From: Thauera propionica
Lineage (GTDB): Bacteria; Pseudomonadota; Gammaproteobacteria; Burkholderiales; Rhodocyclaceae
Direction of reading: 5' to 3'
DNA: 64,000 nt
NCBI RefSeq assembly: GCF_002245655.1
Contig: NZ_NOIH01000003.1
Span: forward strand, 496,001 to 560,000
A model generated the notes under the pieces. The model saw nothing but the letters and a program-made list of their open reading frames with translations, made no database searches and was not told the DNA's origin. The position numbers were made by a program, and so were the translations under genes. Numbering within the stretch: the first letter of the stretch is position 1; each line of letters opens with the position of its first letter. This document shows positions 20,411 to 31,996 of the stretch, one piece after another.

Positions 20411-23400
20411 GTGGATCACCCCGCCTCGCTCACCGCCTCCACCCTGGCTGCCGCCGCCCTGCCGGCCACCCCGCGACCGCCCCAGCGCGCCGCCATCGAC
20501 GCGGCGTGGCGCAGCCCCGAGCCGGAGTGCGTACCGCCGCTGGTCGAGGCCGCGCGTTTCGACGACGCCACGCAAGCGCGGATTCAGGAACTGGCACACA
20601 GCCTGGTCGCCGGCCTGCGCGCCAAGCGCAGCCGCTCGTCCGGCGTCGACGCACTGATGAAGGAATTCTCGCTGTCCAGCCAGGAAGGCGTTGCCCTGAT
20701 GTGCCTGGCCGAGGCCCTGCTGCGGGTGCCGGACAAGGCCACCGCCGACCGCCTGATCCGCGACAAGCTGTCGGATGGCGACTGGCGTTCGCACGTCGGC
20801 AACAGCCCCTCGCTGTTCGTCAATGCCGCGACCTGGGGCCTCTTGATCACCGGCCGGCTGGTGTCGACCAGCAGCGAGGCCAGCCTGTCCGCCGCGCTCA
20901 CCCGCCTTGTCGCCCGCGGCGGCGAGCCGCTGATCCGCAAGGGCATGGACCTGGCGATGCGCATGCTGGGCGAACAGTTCGTCACCGGCCGCGACATCGA
21001 CGAAGCGCTTGAGCGCGGCCGCGCGCACGAGAAGCAGGGCTACCGCTACTCTTTCGACATGCTGGGCGAGGCGGCGATGACCGCCGAGGACGCCGAGCGC
21101 TACTTCCGCGACTACGAGCGCGCCATCCACGCCATCGGCAAGGCCTCGGCCGGACGCGGCGTGGTCGACGGCAACGGCATCTCGGTCAAGCTCTCGGCCC
21201 TGCACCCGCGCTACACCTGGTCGCAGCGCGAGCGGGTGTTCGCCGAGCTGCTGCCGAAGCTCAGGACCCTGTGCCTGCAGGCCAAGGGCTACGACATCGG
21301 CCTCAACATCGACGCCGAGGAAGCCGACCGGCTGGACATCTCGCTCGACCTGCTCGAGGCGCTGGCGCTGGACGACGCGCTCGCCGGCTGGGCGGGGCTG
21401 GGCTTCGTCGTGCAGGCCTACCAGAAGCGCGCGCCCTGGGTGCTCGATTTCGTCATCGACCTCGCGCGTCGCAGCGGCCAGCGCCTGATGGTGCGACTGG
21501 TCAAGGGCGCCTACTGGGACGCCGAGATCAAGCGCGCGCAGATCGACGGCCTCGCCGGCTACCCGGTGTATACGCGCAAGGTCTACACCGATGTCGCCTA
21601 CCTCGCCTGCGCGAAGAAGCTGCTCGCCGCACGCGACGCGATCTACCCGCAGTTCGCCACCCATAACGCCCACACCCTGGCGGCGATCTACCATCACGCC
21701 GAGAACACCTCCCGCGGTACCTCCTGGCGCGCTGGCGACTACGAGTTCCAGTGCCTGCACGGCATGGGCGAGCCGCTCTACGACCAGATCGTCGGCCACG
21801 CCGAACGCCATCGCCTGGTACGGATCTACGCGCCGGTCGGCAGCCACGAGACCCTGCTCGCCTACCTGGTGCGCCGCCTGCTGGAGAACGGCGCCAACAC
21901 CAGCTTCGTGAACCGCATCGTCGATGAGAACGTGCCGATCGACGAGCTGATCGCCGATCCGGTGGAACAGGCGGCCGCGCTCGCCGGCACGCCGCATCCG
22001 CGCATTCCGCTGCCGGCCGAGCTTTACGGCGCGCAGCGCGTCAATTCGGCGGGCATCGATCTCGCCAGCGAGCCGGTGCGGGCCCGCATCGCCGCCGCAC
22101 TGCAGCGCAACCGCGACACCACGCACCGCGCCGGCCCGATCGTCCCGGGCATCGGCGCTCCGGACGCCAGCCGCGCCCGCACGGTAACCAACCCGGCCGA
22201 CCAGGACGACATCGTCGGCCACGTCGTCGAGACCGATGGCGCCGAGGTCGAGGCGGCCCTCGCCGCCTCGGCGGCCGTCGCCGCCAACTGGGCCCACGCG
22301 CTGCCGGCCGAACGCGCTGCCTGCCTCGAGCGCGCCGCCGAACTGCTCGAACGGCACGCCGACGACCTGCTGGCGCTGGCCGTGCGCGAAAGCGGCAAGT
22401 CGTGGAGCAACGCGGTGGCCGAGCTGCGCGAGGCGGTCGACTTCTGCCGCTACTACGCGCAGCAGGCACGCGGCTTCGACAATGGCAGCCATCCGGCGCT
22501 GGGGCCGGTGCTGTGCATCAGCCCGTGGAACTTCCCGCTCGCCATCTTCGCCGGCCAGCTCGCCGCCGCGCTGGCCGCCGGCAACCCGGTCATCGCCAAG
22601 CCCGCCGAGCAGACGCCGCTGATCGCCGCCGCCGCGGTGCGCCTGTTCCACGCCGCCGGTGTGCCGGCTGCAGCGCTGCAACTGCTGCCGGGCCGCGGCG
22701 AGACGGTCGGCGCCGCGCTGGTGGCCGACGCCCGCATCCGCGGCCTGATGTTCACCGGCTCCACCGAGGTCGCCACCCTGATCAACCGCAGCCTCGCCGC
22801 GCGCGGCGGCAACGTGCCGCTGATCGCCGAGACCGGTGGCCAGAACGCGATGATCGTGGACTCCACCGCGCTGGCCGAGCAGGTCGTCGCCGACGTGCTG
22901 GCCTCCAGCTTCGACTCCGCCGGCCAGCGCTGCTCGGCGCTGCGCGTGCTGTGCCTGCAGGAAGACATTGCCGAGCGCGTGCTGCACATGCTGCGTGGCG
23001 CGCTTGACGAACTGCGCGTTGGCGATCCGGCCGACGTGCGCACCGACATCGGCCCGGTCATCGACGCCGAAGCCAAGGGCGGGCTCGAAGCCCACGTGCA
23101 GGCCATGCAGGCGAAAGGCGCCCGCGTCACCCGCCTGCCGCTGCCTGATCGCTGCGCACACGGCACCTTCGTCGCACCGACGATCATCGAGATCGACGCA
23201 CTGGCCGAGCTCGGCCGCGAGCAGTTCGGCCCCATCCTGCACGTGCTGCGCTACAGCGCGGACAAGCTCGAGCTGCTGATCGACACCATCAACGCCAGCG
23301 GCTACGGTCTGACGATGGGCGTGCATACCCGCATCGACGAAACCGTGGACCAGGTCGCGGCCCGCGCCCACGTCGGCAACCTGTACGTCAATCGCAACAT

Positions 23401-24121
23401 GATCGGTGCGGTGGTGGGCGTACAGCCCTTCGGCGGCGAAGGCCTGTCGGGCACTGGTCCCAAGGCCGGCGGTCCGCTCTACCTGCACCGCCTGCTGCAG
23501 CGCAGCCCCGGCCCCGACCTGATCAACGGCGCACTGCGCGTCGACCATGAGGCTTCGCCCGCGCTGATGGACGCCCTGCTCGACTGGCTGGACGGCGCCG
23601 GCCGCGCGCTGCTCGAGGGCGACGAGCTCGCCGTGCTGCGCGACCGAGCCGACGCCTATCGCGCGCGCAGCGTCAGCAGCCTGCGCCTGGCCCTGCCCGG
23701 CCCCACCGGCGAGGACAACAGCCTGCGCTTCGTGCCGCGCGGCACGGTCGCGGGCATCGCCACCAGCACGCCGGCGGCGCTGCACCAGCTGCTGGTGGCG
23801 CTGGCCACCGGCAACCACATCATCTTCGACGACACGCCGCTGCTGCGCAGCCTGCAGCAGATGCTGCCGGAGGCGCTGCGGACACAGGTGGCGCTGGACG
23901 CGCGCTGGCCGGAGCGCGACTTCGGTGCCCTGCTGGTCGACACGGGCGACGACGAAGCCCATGCCTGGCACGTGAAACTCGCCGCGCGTCCGGGCCCGAT
24001 CCTGCCGCTGCTGCGGCCAACGCCGGAATACGACACCTGCCGGCTGGTGCACGAACGCACGGTCAGCATCAATACCGCGGCCGCCGGCGGCAACGCCAGC
24101 CTGATGGCAATGGGCGCCTGA
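20411..24121 (+). CDS. putA: Bifunctional proline dehydrogenase / glutamate-semialdehyde dehydrogenase PutA
   Basis: The 1236-residue protein has a helical arm and alpha domain (about 1-140), a proline dehydrogenase barrel (about 180-500, with DYEFQCLHGMGEPLYDQI and RRLLENGANTSF), and an aldehyde dehydrogenase domain (about 560-1030, general base E807 in ETGGQN and catalytic C841 in AGQRCSAL). A C-terminal ALDH-like domain (about 1040-1225) also follows. It oxidises proline to glutamate with channelled intermediate and passes electrons to quinone. There is no N-terminal ribbon-helix-helix domain, so it does not repress itself as E. coli PutA does. The start is GTG at 20411 with GGAGT about 10 bases upstream. 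Confidence 0.96.
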   Translation: MDHPASLTASTLAAAALPATPRPPQRAAIDAAWRSPEPECVPPLVEAARFDDATQARIQELAHSLVAGLRAKRSRSSGVDALMKEFSLSSQEGVALMCLAEALLRVPDKATADRLIRDKLSDGDWRSHVGNSPSLFVNAATWGLLITGRLVSTSSEASLSAALTRLVARGGEPLIRKGMDLAMRMLGEQFVTGRDIDEALERGRAHEKQGYRYSFDMLGEAAMTAEDAERYFRDYERAIHAIGKASAGRGVVDGNGISVKLSALHPRYTWSQRERVFAELLPKLRTLCLQAKGYDIGLNIDAEEADRLDISLDLLEALALDDALAGWAGLGFVVQAYQKRAPWVLDFVIDLARRSGQRLMVRLVKGAYWDAEIKRAQIDGLAGYPVYTRKVYTDVAYLACAKKLLAARDAIYPQFATHNAHTLAAIYHHAENTSRGTSWRAGDYEFQCLHGMGEPLYDQIVGHAERHRLVRIYAPVGSHETLLAYLVRRLLENGANTSFVNRIVDENVPIDELIADPVEQAAALAGTPHPRIPLPAELYGAQRVNSAGIDLASEPVRARIAAALQRNRDTTHRAGPIVPGIGAPDASRARTVTNPADQDDIVGHVVETDGAEVEAALAASAAVAANWAHALPAERAACLERAAELLERHADDLLALAVRESGKSWSNAVAELREAVDFCRYYAQQARGFDNGSHPALGPVLCISPWNFPLAIFAGQLAAALAAGNPVIAKPAEQTPLIAAAAVRLFHAAGVPAAALQLLPGRGETVGAALVADARIRGLMFTGSTEVATLINRSLAARGGNVPLIAETGGQNAMIVDSTALAEQVVADVLASSFDSAGQRCSALRVLCLQEDIAERVLHMLRGALDELRVGDPADVRTDIGPVIDAEAKGGLEAHVQAMQAKGARVTRLPLPDRCAHGTFVAPTIIEIDALAELGREQFGPILHVLRYSADKLELLIDTINASGYGLTMGVHTRIDETVDQVAARAHVGNLYVNRNMIGAVVGVQPFGGEGLSGTGPKAGGPLYLHRLLQRSPGPDLINGALRVDHEASPALMDALLDWLDGAGRALLEGDELAVLRDRADAYRARSVSSLRLALPGPTGEDNSLRFVPRGTVAGIATSTPAALHQLLVALATGNHIIFDDTPLLRSLQQMLPEALRTQVALDARWPERDFGALLVDTGDDEAHAWHVKLAARPGPILPLLRPTPEYDTCRLVHERTVSINTAAAGGNASLMAMGA

Positions 24122-24298
24122 GCGGCGGCGAAACCGGGCCATCACGATGCATCACACCCCCGCGAAAGCCCCACAGCTAGGGGCATCACGGATGGCAAGG
24201 CGGAGAAATTCGCTTACCTTACGGGACGCAATCGCCGCCGGTCTCAGCACCACGGTCGGCTGCGCCCGTTCAAACCCAAGCAACAAAGGAGACGTTTC

Positions 24299-25393
24299 AT
24301 GAAGAAGACCCTGCTCGCCACCGCCGTGCTCGCGCTTGGCGGCTTCTCCAGCGCAGCCCTGGCCGATCTGCCGGTCGCCATCGCCGGCCCGATGACCGGC
24401 CAGTACGCCTCGGCCGGAGACCAGATCCGCAAGGGCGCGGAAATGGCCATCGCCGACATCAACGCCCGCGGCGGCGTGCTCGGCGAGAAGCTGAAGCTGG
24501 AAGTGGGCGACGACGCCTGCGATCCGAAGCAGGCCGTGTCGGTCGCCAACACGATGGTGAACAAGGGCATCGTGTTCATGCACGGCCACTGGTGCTCGAG
24601 CTCGACGATCCCGGCTTCCGAGGTCTATGTCGAAGCCGACATCCCGATGGCCACCGTTTCCACCAACCCGCAGGTTACCGAGCGCGGGCTGAAGAACATC
24701 TTCCGCATCATGGGTCGCGACGACCAGCAAGGCCTGGTGGCCGGCAGCTACATCGCCGACAGCTTCAAGGGCAAGAAGGTCGCCGTGGTCGACGACAAGA
24801 GCGCCTACGGCAAGGGCCTGGCCGACGAGATGGCCAAGGCGATGGAAGGCAAGGGCCTGAAGCCGACGCTGCGCGAAGCGATCACCGCCGGCGAGAAGGA
24901 CTACTCGGGCCTGGTCACCAAGCTCAAGCAGGCAGGCGTCGAGGTCATGGCCTACGGCGGCTACCACACCGAAGTCGCGCTGATCCTGCGCCAGGCCCAG
25001 GCCGCGGGCCTGCAGCTGACGGTGATGGGCGGCGACACCATGACCAACTCCGAGCTCGTCACCGCCGCCGGCCCCGCCGCCGACAACGTGATGTTCACGT
25101 TCTCGCCCGACCCGCGCAAGAACCCGGACGCCGCCCCGGTGGTCGAGAAGTTCCGCGCCGCCAAGGTCGAGCCGGAAGGCTACGTGCTGTACGCCTACGC
25201 GGCGATGCAACTGTTCGAGCAGGCCGCCACCGCGGCCAAGAGCACCAAGTACGCCGACCTCGAGAAGGCGATGCGCGGCGGCACCTTCAAGACCGTGATC
25301 GGCGACCTGGCCTTCGACGCCAAGGGCGACCAGAAGGCGCCGGGCTTCGTCGTGTACCGCTGGCAAGGCGGCAAGTACGACTACGCCAAGTAA
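24299..25393 (+). CDS. livK: Branched-chain amino-acid ABC transporter substrate-binding protein
   Basis: The 364-residue periplasmic protein has a signal peptide (residues 1-22, ending AALA before DLPVAIAGPMTGQYAS). The body is LivJ/LivK-like, with GAEMAIADINARGGV, a disulfide-type pair in VGDDACDPKQA and HGHWCSSST, and VSTNPQVTERG. It binds branched-chain or related amino acids for the LivHMGF permease. A strong AAAGGAGA site precedes the ATG. First gene of a five-gene cluster. Two hairpins follow it (25406-25454). Ligand specificity cannot be read from sequence alone. Confidence 0.93.
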   Translation: MKKTLLATAVLALGGFSSAALADLPVAIAGPMTGQYASAGDQIRKGAEMAIADINARGGVLGEKLKLEVGDDACDPKQAVSVANTMVNKGIVFMHGHWCSSSTIPASEVYVEADIPMATVSTNPQVTERGLKNIFRIMGRDDQQGLVAGSYIADSFKGKKVAVVDDKSAYGKGLADEMAKAMEGKGLKPTLREAITAGEKDYSGLVTKLKQAGVEVMAYGGYHTEVALILRQAQAAGLQLTVMGGDTMTNSELVTAAGPAADNVMFTFSPDPRKNPDAAPVVEKFRAAKVEPEGYVLYAYAAMQLFEQAATAAKSTKYADLEKAMRGGTFKTVIGDLAFDAKGDQKAPGFVVYRWQGGKYDYAK

Positions 25394-25405
25394 TCTCCGC
25401 ACCAG

Positions 25406-25454
25406 CCCCGGCACGGCCGGGGCCTCCCTGGCCGCCCGCCCACGAGGCGGGCGG
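25406..25454 (+). promoter_or_regulatory. Tandem stem-loops between livK and livH
   Basis: Two perfect hairpins lie in the 160-base gap. CCCCGGC-ACG-GCCGGGG spans 25406-25422. CCGCCCGCC-CACGA-GGCGGGCGG spans 25432-25454. There are no T runs, so they more likely stabilise the 3' end of the livK message or partly attenuate readthrough, giving more binding protein than permease. That role is inferred from similar transport operons. Confidence 0.6.
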
Positions 25455-25553
25455 CACAGTCCGGACCCAACGACAAGACGGCACGCTCGCGCCCTGCACT
25501 AGCCCACCCGCCAGCGCAACGCGAGGAACAGCCGTGCCACCACGGGAGACATC

Positions 25554-26467
<914 letters not shown>

Positions 26468-26468
<1 letters not shown>

Positions 26469-27795
26469 TGAGCGCCGTCGTCTTTGCGCGTCACGCGATG
26501 ACGCCGGCCGAGCGCCTGCGCGATGCCGGCTGGGTGGCCTTCGTCGGTCTCATCCTCGGCATTCCGCTGGTCGGCCTCACCACCGTCGACGTGGGCGGCC
26601 GGCTCGGGGTCGAAACCCGCTTCGGCCTGCTCGTCGCCGCCGTCGCCGCCGTGTTCGCCGGCCGCCTGCTGCTGCGCTGGTCGATCGACCAGGCGCGCAA
26701 CCGCAAGCTTGCCCGCGACCAGGCCAGCACCGCCACCGCCGCCGACCGCGCCCACGGCGCGCAGAAGGTGGTGACCGTGCTCGGCTGGGTGGCGCTGGGC
26801 GCCTCGATCGCCCTGCCGATCTTCTATTCCGACAACCGCTACGTGGTCGACACCGCCACCACGGTGCTGATCTACGTGATGCTGGGCTGGGGCCTGAACG
26901 TGGTCGTCGGCCTCGCCGGCCTGCTCGACCTGGGCTACGTCGCCTTCTATGCGGTCGGCGCCTACTCCTACGCGCTGCTGTCGACCCAGTTCGGCTGGAG
27001 CTTCTGGGAGGCGCTGCCGGTCTCCGGCGCGCTGGCCGCCACCTTCGGCATCCTGCTCGGCTACCCGATCCTGCGCCTGCGCGGTGACTACCTCGCCATC
27101 GTGACGCTGGGCTTCGGCGAGATCATCCGCATCATCCTGGTGAACTGGACCGAGTTCTCCGGCGGCCCCAACGGCATCAGCTCGATCCCGCGCCCGAGCT
27201 TCTTCGGCCTGGAGTTCACCCGCAGCGCACCGGAAGGCAGCCAGACCTTCGCCGGCTTCTTCGGCCTGGACTTCTCGCCGATGCACCGGCTGATCTTCCT
27301 CTACTACCTGATCCTGGTGCTGGCCCTGCTGACCCACGCCTTCGTGTCGCGGCTGCGCAAGCTGCCGGTGGGCCGCGCCTGGGAAGCGCTGCGCGAGGAC
27401 GAGATCGCGTGCAAGGCGATGGGCATGAACACCACCAACATCAAGCTGTCGGCCTTCGCCATCGGCGCGATGCTGGGCGGCTTCGCCGGGGTGTTCTTCG
27501 CCGCGCGCCAGGGCTTCATCTCGCCCGAGAGCTTCGTGTTCACCGAATCGGCCATCATCCTCGCCATCGTCGTGCTCGGCGGCATGGGCTCGCAGATGGG
27601 CGTGGTGCTGGCGGCAACGCTGCTGGTGCTGATCCCCGAATTCGGCCGCAACTTCGCCGAATACCGCATGCTGCTGTTCGGCCTGGCGATGGTGCTGATC
27701 ATGGTGTGGAAGCCGGGCGGCCTGCTCGCCCACCGCGAACCGACGCTGCGCCTGAACCCGCTGGGCAAGGCCGCCAGCAACAAGGAGGCTGCGTG

Positions 27796-27796
<1 letters not shown>
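26468..27796 (+). CDS. livM: Branched-chain amino-acid ABC transporter permease LivM
   Basis: The 442-residue protein has an N-terminal extension with three hydrophobic segments (about residues 15-125), also seen in other longer LivM proteins. The conserved LivM core follows: [50 protein letters not shown], and the EAA-like loop [21 protein letters not shown]. It forms the inner-membrane channel with LivH. It is coupled to livH and livG by one-base overlaps. Confidence 0.95.
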
Positions 27797-29339
<1,543 letters not shown>

Positions 29340-29368
29340 TCGGCGATAATCCGCGGCCGTCCTCCTCG

Positions 29369-30280
29369 ATGCATCCGATGTCCTCCACCGCCCAACCCGC
29401 ACGCTGGCTTCCCTTCGTCGTCCTCGGTATCGGTCTCACCGCGATCTCCTTCGGTGCCATCTTCGCCCGCCTCGCCCAGGCCGAGGGCGTCAGTTCGCTC
29501 GCGGTGGCGACCTGGCGGCTCGGCTTCGCGGCGCTGATCATCACCCCGGTGGCCTTCCTGCAGTCGCGCCACGAACTCGCGCGCCTGACCCGCAAGCAGA
29601 TCGGCATGGCGCTGGCCGCCGGCTTCTTCCTCGCGCTGCATTTCGCCACCTGGATCAGCTCGCTCGAGTACACCTCGGTCGCCTCCAGCACCGCGCTGGT
29701 GACGACCAACCCGCTTTGGATCGGGCTCGCGTCCTTCCTGATCTTCCGCGAGACGCCGACGAAGATGATGATCGGCGGCATCGCGCTGTCCTTCGCCGGC
29801 AGCCTGTTCATCTTCTGGAGCGACAGCCAGACCGCCGGCGCCGGCAGCAACCCGATGCTGGGCAACCTGCTGGCGCTCATCGGCAGCTGGTGCTTCTCCG
29901 CCTACCTGCTGATCGGCCGCCGCCTGCGCGCCGGGCTGGGGCTGCCGGCCTACATCTGGCTGGCCTACGGCGCGGCAGCGCTGTTCCTGTTCGCCGCCAG
30001 CGGCGCGGGCGGCGTGGAACTCTTCACCCTGTCGAACACCGCCTGGCTGGTGCTGCTGGCAATGGCGCTCGGCCCGCAACTGCTCGGCCACACCGCCTAC
30101 AACTGGTCGCTGCGCTACGTGTCGGCGACCTTCGTCGCGGTGGTCACGCTGGGCGAGCCGGTGGGCAGCGCGCTGATGGCCTTCATCATCTTCGGCGAAG
30201 GCTTCGCGCCGCTGCAGTTCGTGGGCTTCAGCCTGCTGCTGGTGGGGATCTACCTGGCAGCGAAGGGCGAGAAGGGCTGA
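29369..30280 (+). CDS. EamA/DMT-superfamily transporter
   Basis: The 303-residue protein has ten predicted membrane segments as two EamA repeats (about residues 15-150 and 165-295), with LEYTSVASSTALVTTNPLWIGLASFLIFRE and LRYVSATFVAVVTLGEPVGSALMAFIIFGE at equivalent places. Such proteins export metabolites or amino acids. Its position just after liv suggests export of an amino acid or related compound, but this is only a guess. Confidence 0.88.
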   Translation: MHPMSSTAQPARWLPFVVLGIGLTAISFGAIFARLAQAEGVSSLAVATWRLGFAALIITPVAFLQSRHELARLTRKQIGMALAAGFFLALHFATWISSLEYTSVASSTALVTTNPLWIGLASFLIFRETPTKMMIGGIALSFAGSLFIFWSDSQTAGAGSNPMLGNLLALIGSWCFSAYLLIGRRLRAGLGLPAYIWLAYGAAALFLFAASGAGGVELFTLSNTAWLVLLAMALGPQLLGHTAYNWSLRYVSATFVAVVTLGEPVGSALMAFIIFGEGFAPLQFVGFSLLLVGIYLAAKGEKG

Positions 30281-30285
30281 GATCG

Positions 30286-30304
30286 CGGCGGACGCACACC
30301 GCCG
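30286..30304. terminator. Stem-loop between convergent EamA and GDSL genes
   Basis: CGGCGG-ACGCACA-CCGCCG forms a 6-base stem in the 28-base gap between two convergent genes. It lacks T runs on either side, so at best it is a weak end signal. Confidence 0.35.
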
Positions 30305-30308
30305 GGCC

Positions 30309-30941
30309 TCAGCCTGCCAGGCCCAGTTCCCGCAGGCGCGCATGGATGCCGGCTGCCATCCGCGCGTACCCTGCCGCGTTCGGATGGATCCTGTCGGCGC
30401 ACAACTCCGGCCGGCCGAGGATGTCGGAGAACACGTCCGGCACCAGCGGCACGCCTTCTTCCTCGGCGAGTTCGGCGTAGATCGGCGCATCGGAGGGCCG
30501 GCCCGCCACGGCACTCAACAGCGACAGTTCGGGCACGCCGACCAGGGCGACCTGCGCTCCGCTGTCCCGGGCCATGCGCACGATCCTGCGCAGGTCTTCC
30601 TTGACCTCGACCTGCGCGCGACGGCGCAGGAAGTCGTTGCCACCGATCTCGACGACCACCAGCGCAGGCGAATACTCCTCCAGCAGAGCGGGCAAACGGT
30701 GCTGACCTGCGAGCGCCGTATCCCCCGGGATGCCGGCATTGACGATGTCCCAGCCGGTCAGGTCCGCCAGGAGGCTCGGCCAGTCCTCGCCCTCCGAGGC
30801 GCCCGTCCCGTACGTCACACTGTCGCCGAACGCCAGCACGACCGACTCGGCCGGCAGCGCGACCAGGCGCGGCAGATCACGACCACAGCCGGCAAGCAGC
30901 GCAGCGCCCAGCAGTCCGCTCAGAAAAACGCGTCGTTTCAT
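30309..30941 (-). CDS. GDSL/SGNH-family esterase, lipoprotein
   Basis: The 210-residue protein has MKRRVFLSGLLGAALLAGC at its start: a lipobox (LLAGC) preceded by a twin arginine that could suit Tat export. SGNH blocks are present: block I FGDSVTYGTG (nucleophilic serine), block III GGNDFLRR, block V DRIHPNAAGY. It resembles TesA-type lysophospholipase/thioesterases and arylesterases, which hydrolyse ester or thioester bonds. The substrate is unknown. Convergent with the EamA gene. Confidence 0.88.
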   Translation of the reverse strand: MKRRVFLSGLLGAALLAGCGRDLPRLVALPAESVVLAFGDSVTYGTGASEGEDWPSLLADLTGWDIVNAGIPGDTALAGQHRLPALLEEYSPALVVVEIGGNDFLRRRAQVEVKEDLRRIVRMARDSGAQVALVGVPELSLLSAVAGRPSDAPIYAELAEEEGVPLVPDVFSDILGRPELCADRIHPNAAGYARMAAGIHARLRELGLAG

Positions 30942-30986
30942 GTTCCGTCTCGTCTCCCAATCATTCAGCGCGGCCCACTCAAGCGG

Positions 30987-31760
30987 TCACACGCCCGAGA
31001 CGGACACGTCGTCCATCCCCAGGCGTCCGATCGCCGGCAGGCGCAGTCCGGGACGGTTCAGGTCGATGCCGAAATTGAGACCGAGGATATTGAACTCGAT
31101 CCCCTCCTCCAGTCCGACCGTCAGCCCCAGCAGGCCGAGCAGGGACACCTGGACACCCGCGCCCGACGGGGACAGGCCTAGCGGCTGGCTGACCGGACGA
31201 TAATCCTTGCCGATCGCATTTGCCGGCATGTCGAGCGCAAGCGCCGGAACCTCCCGTCCGATATGGGCCAGGAAGGTATTGCTGTTGGGGCCGGGATAGC
31301 TGCGGTACTCGTTCACGTACGGGTAGCGCCCGATCGCGGCTTCGATGTCGTCGATCATGGACTGCGCGGACTCGCCGCGGTGATCCACGAGCACCGCCGG
31401 CATCGCGCCGTACCAGAGCCCATCGGCAATCGCGTGGTTGCGACGCACGACATTCTTGCCGCCCCAGCCGACGACCTCGTAGCGCGTGTAGGCGGTCTCG
31501 CCGCTGCGCTTGTAGATGATCCACGGATGCACGGCGAAATACCCCCGCCAGCCGTAGGTCGGCGCCGCATACACCTGCACGATCGCCTGTCCCGCGTGAG
31601 CGACCGGATCGGGCGCGATGCCTGCCGAATGGCGTGGCGCCGTGCGCCAGCTGCGCTCGCCGGCAGAGACCGACGCGCGCGGGTCGTCGGCCAGGCTCAG
31701 GCCGAAGGACAAGGTCAGCATCGCGGCAAAGCCGAGCGCAAGCAGGTTCGAGCGTTTCAT
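30987..31760 (-). CDS. DUF3750-family exported protein
   Basis: From the ATG at 31760 the protein has 257 residues with a signal segment (MKRSNLLALGFAAMLTLSFGLSLA). The conserved DUF3750 core includes HPWIIYKRSGETAYTRYEVVGWGG, ADGLWYGAMPAVLVDHRG, and YPYVNEYRSYPGPNSNTFLAHIGREVP. The family has no assigned biochemical role that I know of. An in-frame start at 31784 would only add eight residues. It is divergent from the rhodanese gene. Confidence 0.85.
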   Translation of the reverse strand: MKRSNLLALGFAAMLTLSFGLSLADDPRASVSAGERSWRTAPRHSAGIAPDPVAHAGQAIVQVYAAPTYGWRGYFAVHPWIIYKRSGETAYTRYEVVGWGGKNVVRRNHAIADGLWYGAMPAVLVDHRGESAQSMIDDIEAAIGRYPYVNEYRSYPGPNSNTFLAHIGREVPALALDMPANAIGKDYRPVSQPLGLSPSGAGVQVSLLGLLGLTVGLEEGIEFNILGLNFGIDLNRPGLRLPAIGRLGMDDVSVSGV

Positions 31761-31996
31761 GGGACAGCCAGCGAGAGTGAGCAACCCGGGTCAGAACCGA
31801 CTTGCGCCAGCGAGTTCATCACAGGACGCATCCGGGCCGCTCAAATAACCAATGGATCTATGGACCTTCCTCAACCCCTATTCTGCCTGTTGGCGTCTCA
31901 CCGTATCCTGCGCCTCCACGATTTCAAGGGGCGCCGACAAGCCCCGGCGGCCCCCGGACGGGGGTTACCCCTGCACGACCGAACGGAGAATACGCC

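Noticed and set aside
19775-24145. A 1456-codon minus-strand open frame opposite putA
   Set aside because: It is antisense to a full-length PutA with recognisable catalytic motifs. Only its last 155 codons, the Lrp-type regulator, look like protein. High third-position GC keeps the opposite strand open.
31951-31964. Hairpin in the rhodanese leader as a riboswitch or terminator
   Set aside because: CCCCC-GGAC-GGGGG has only five base pairs and no T run or conserved riboswitch core. The 236-base gap shows nothing else recognisable.
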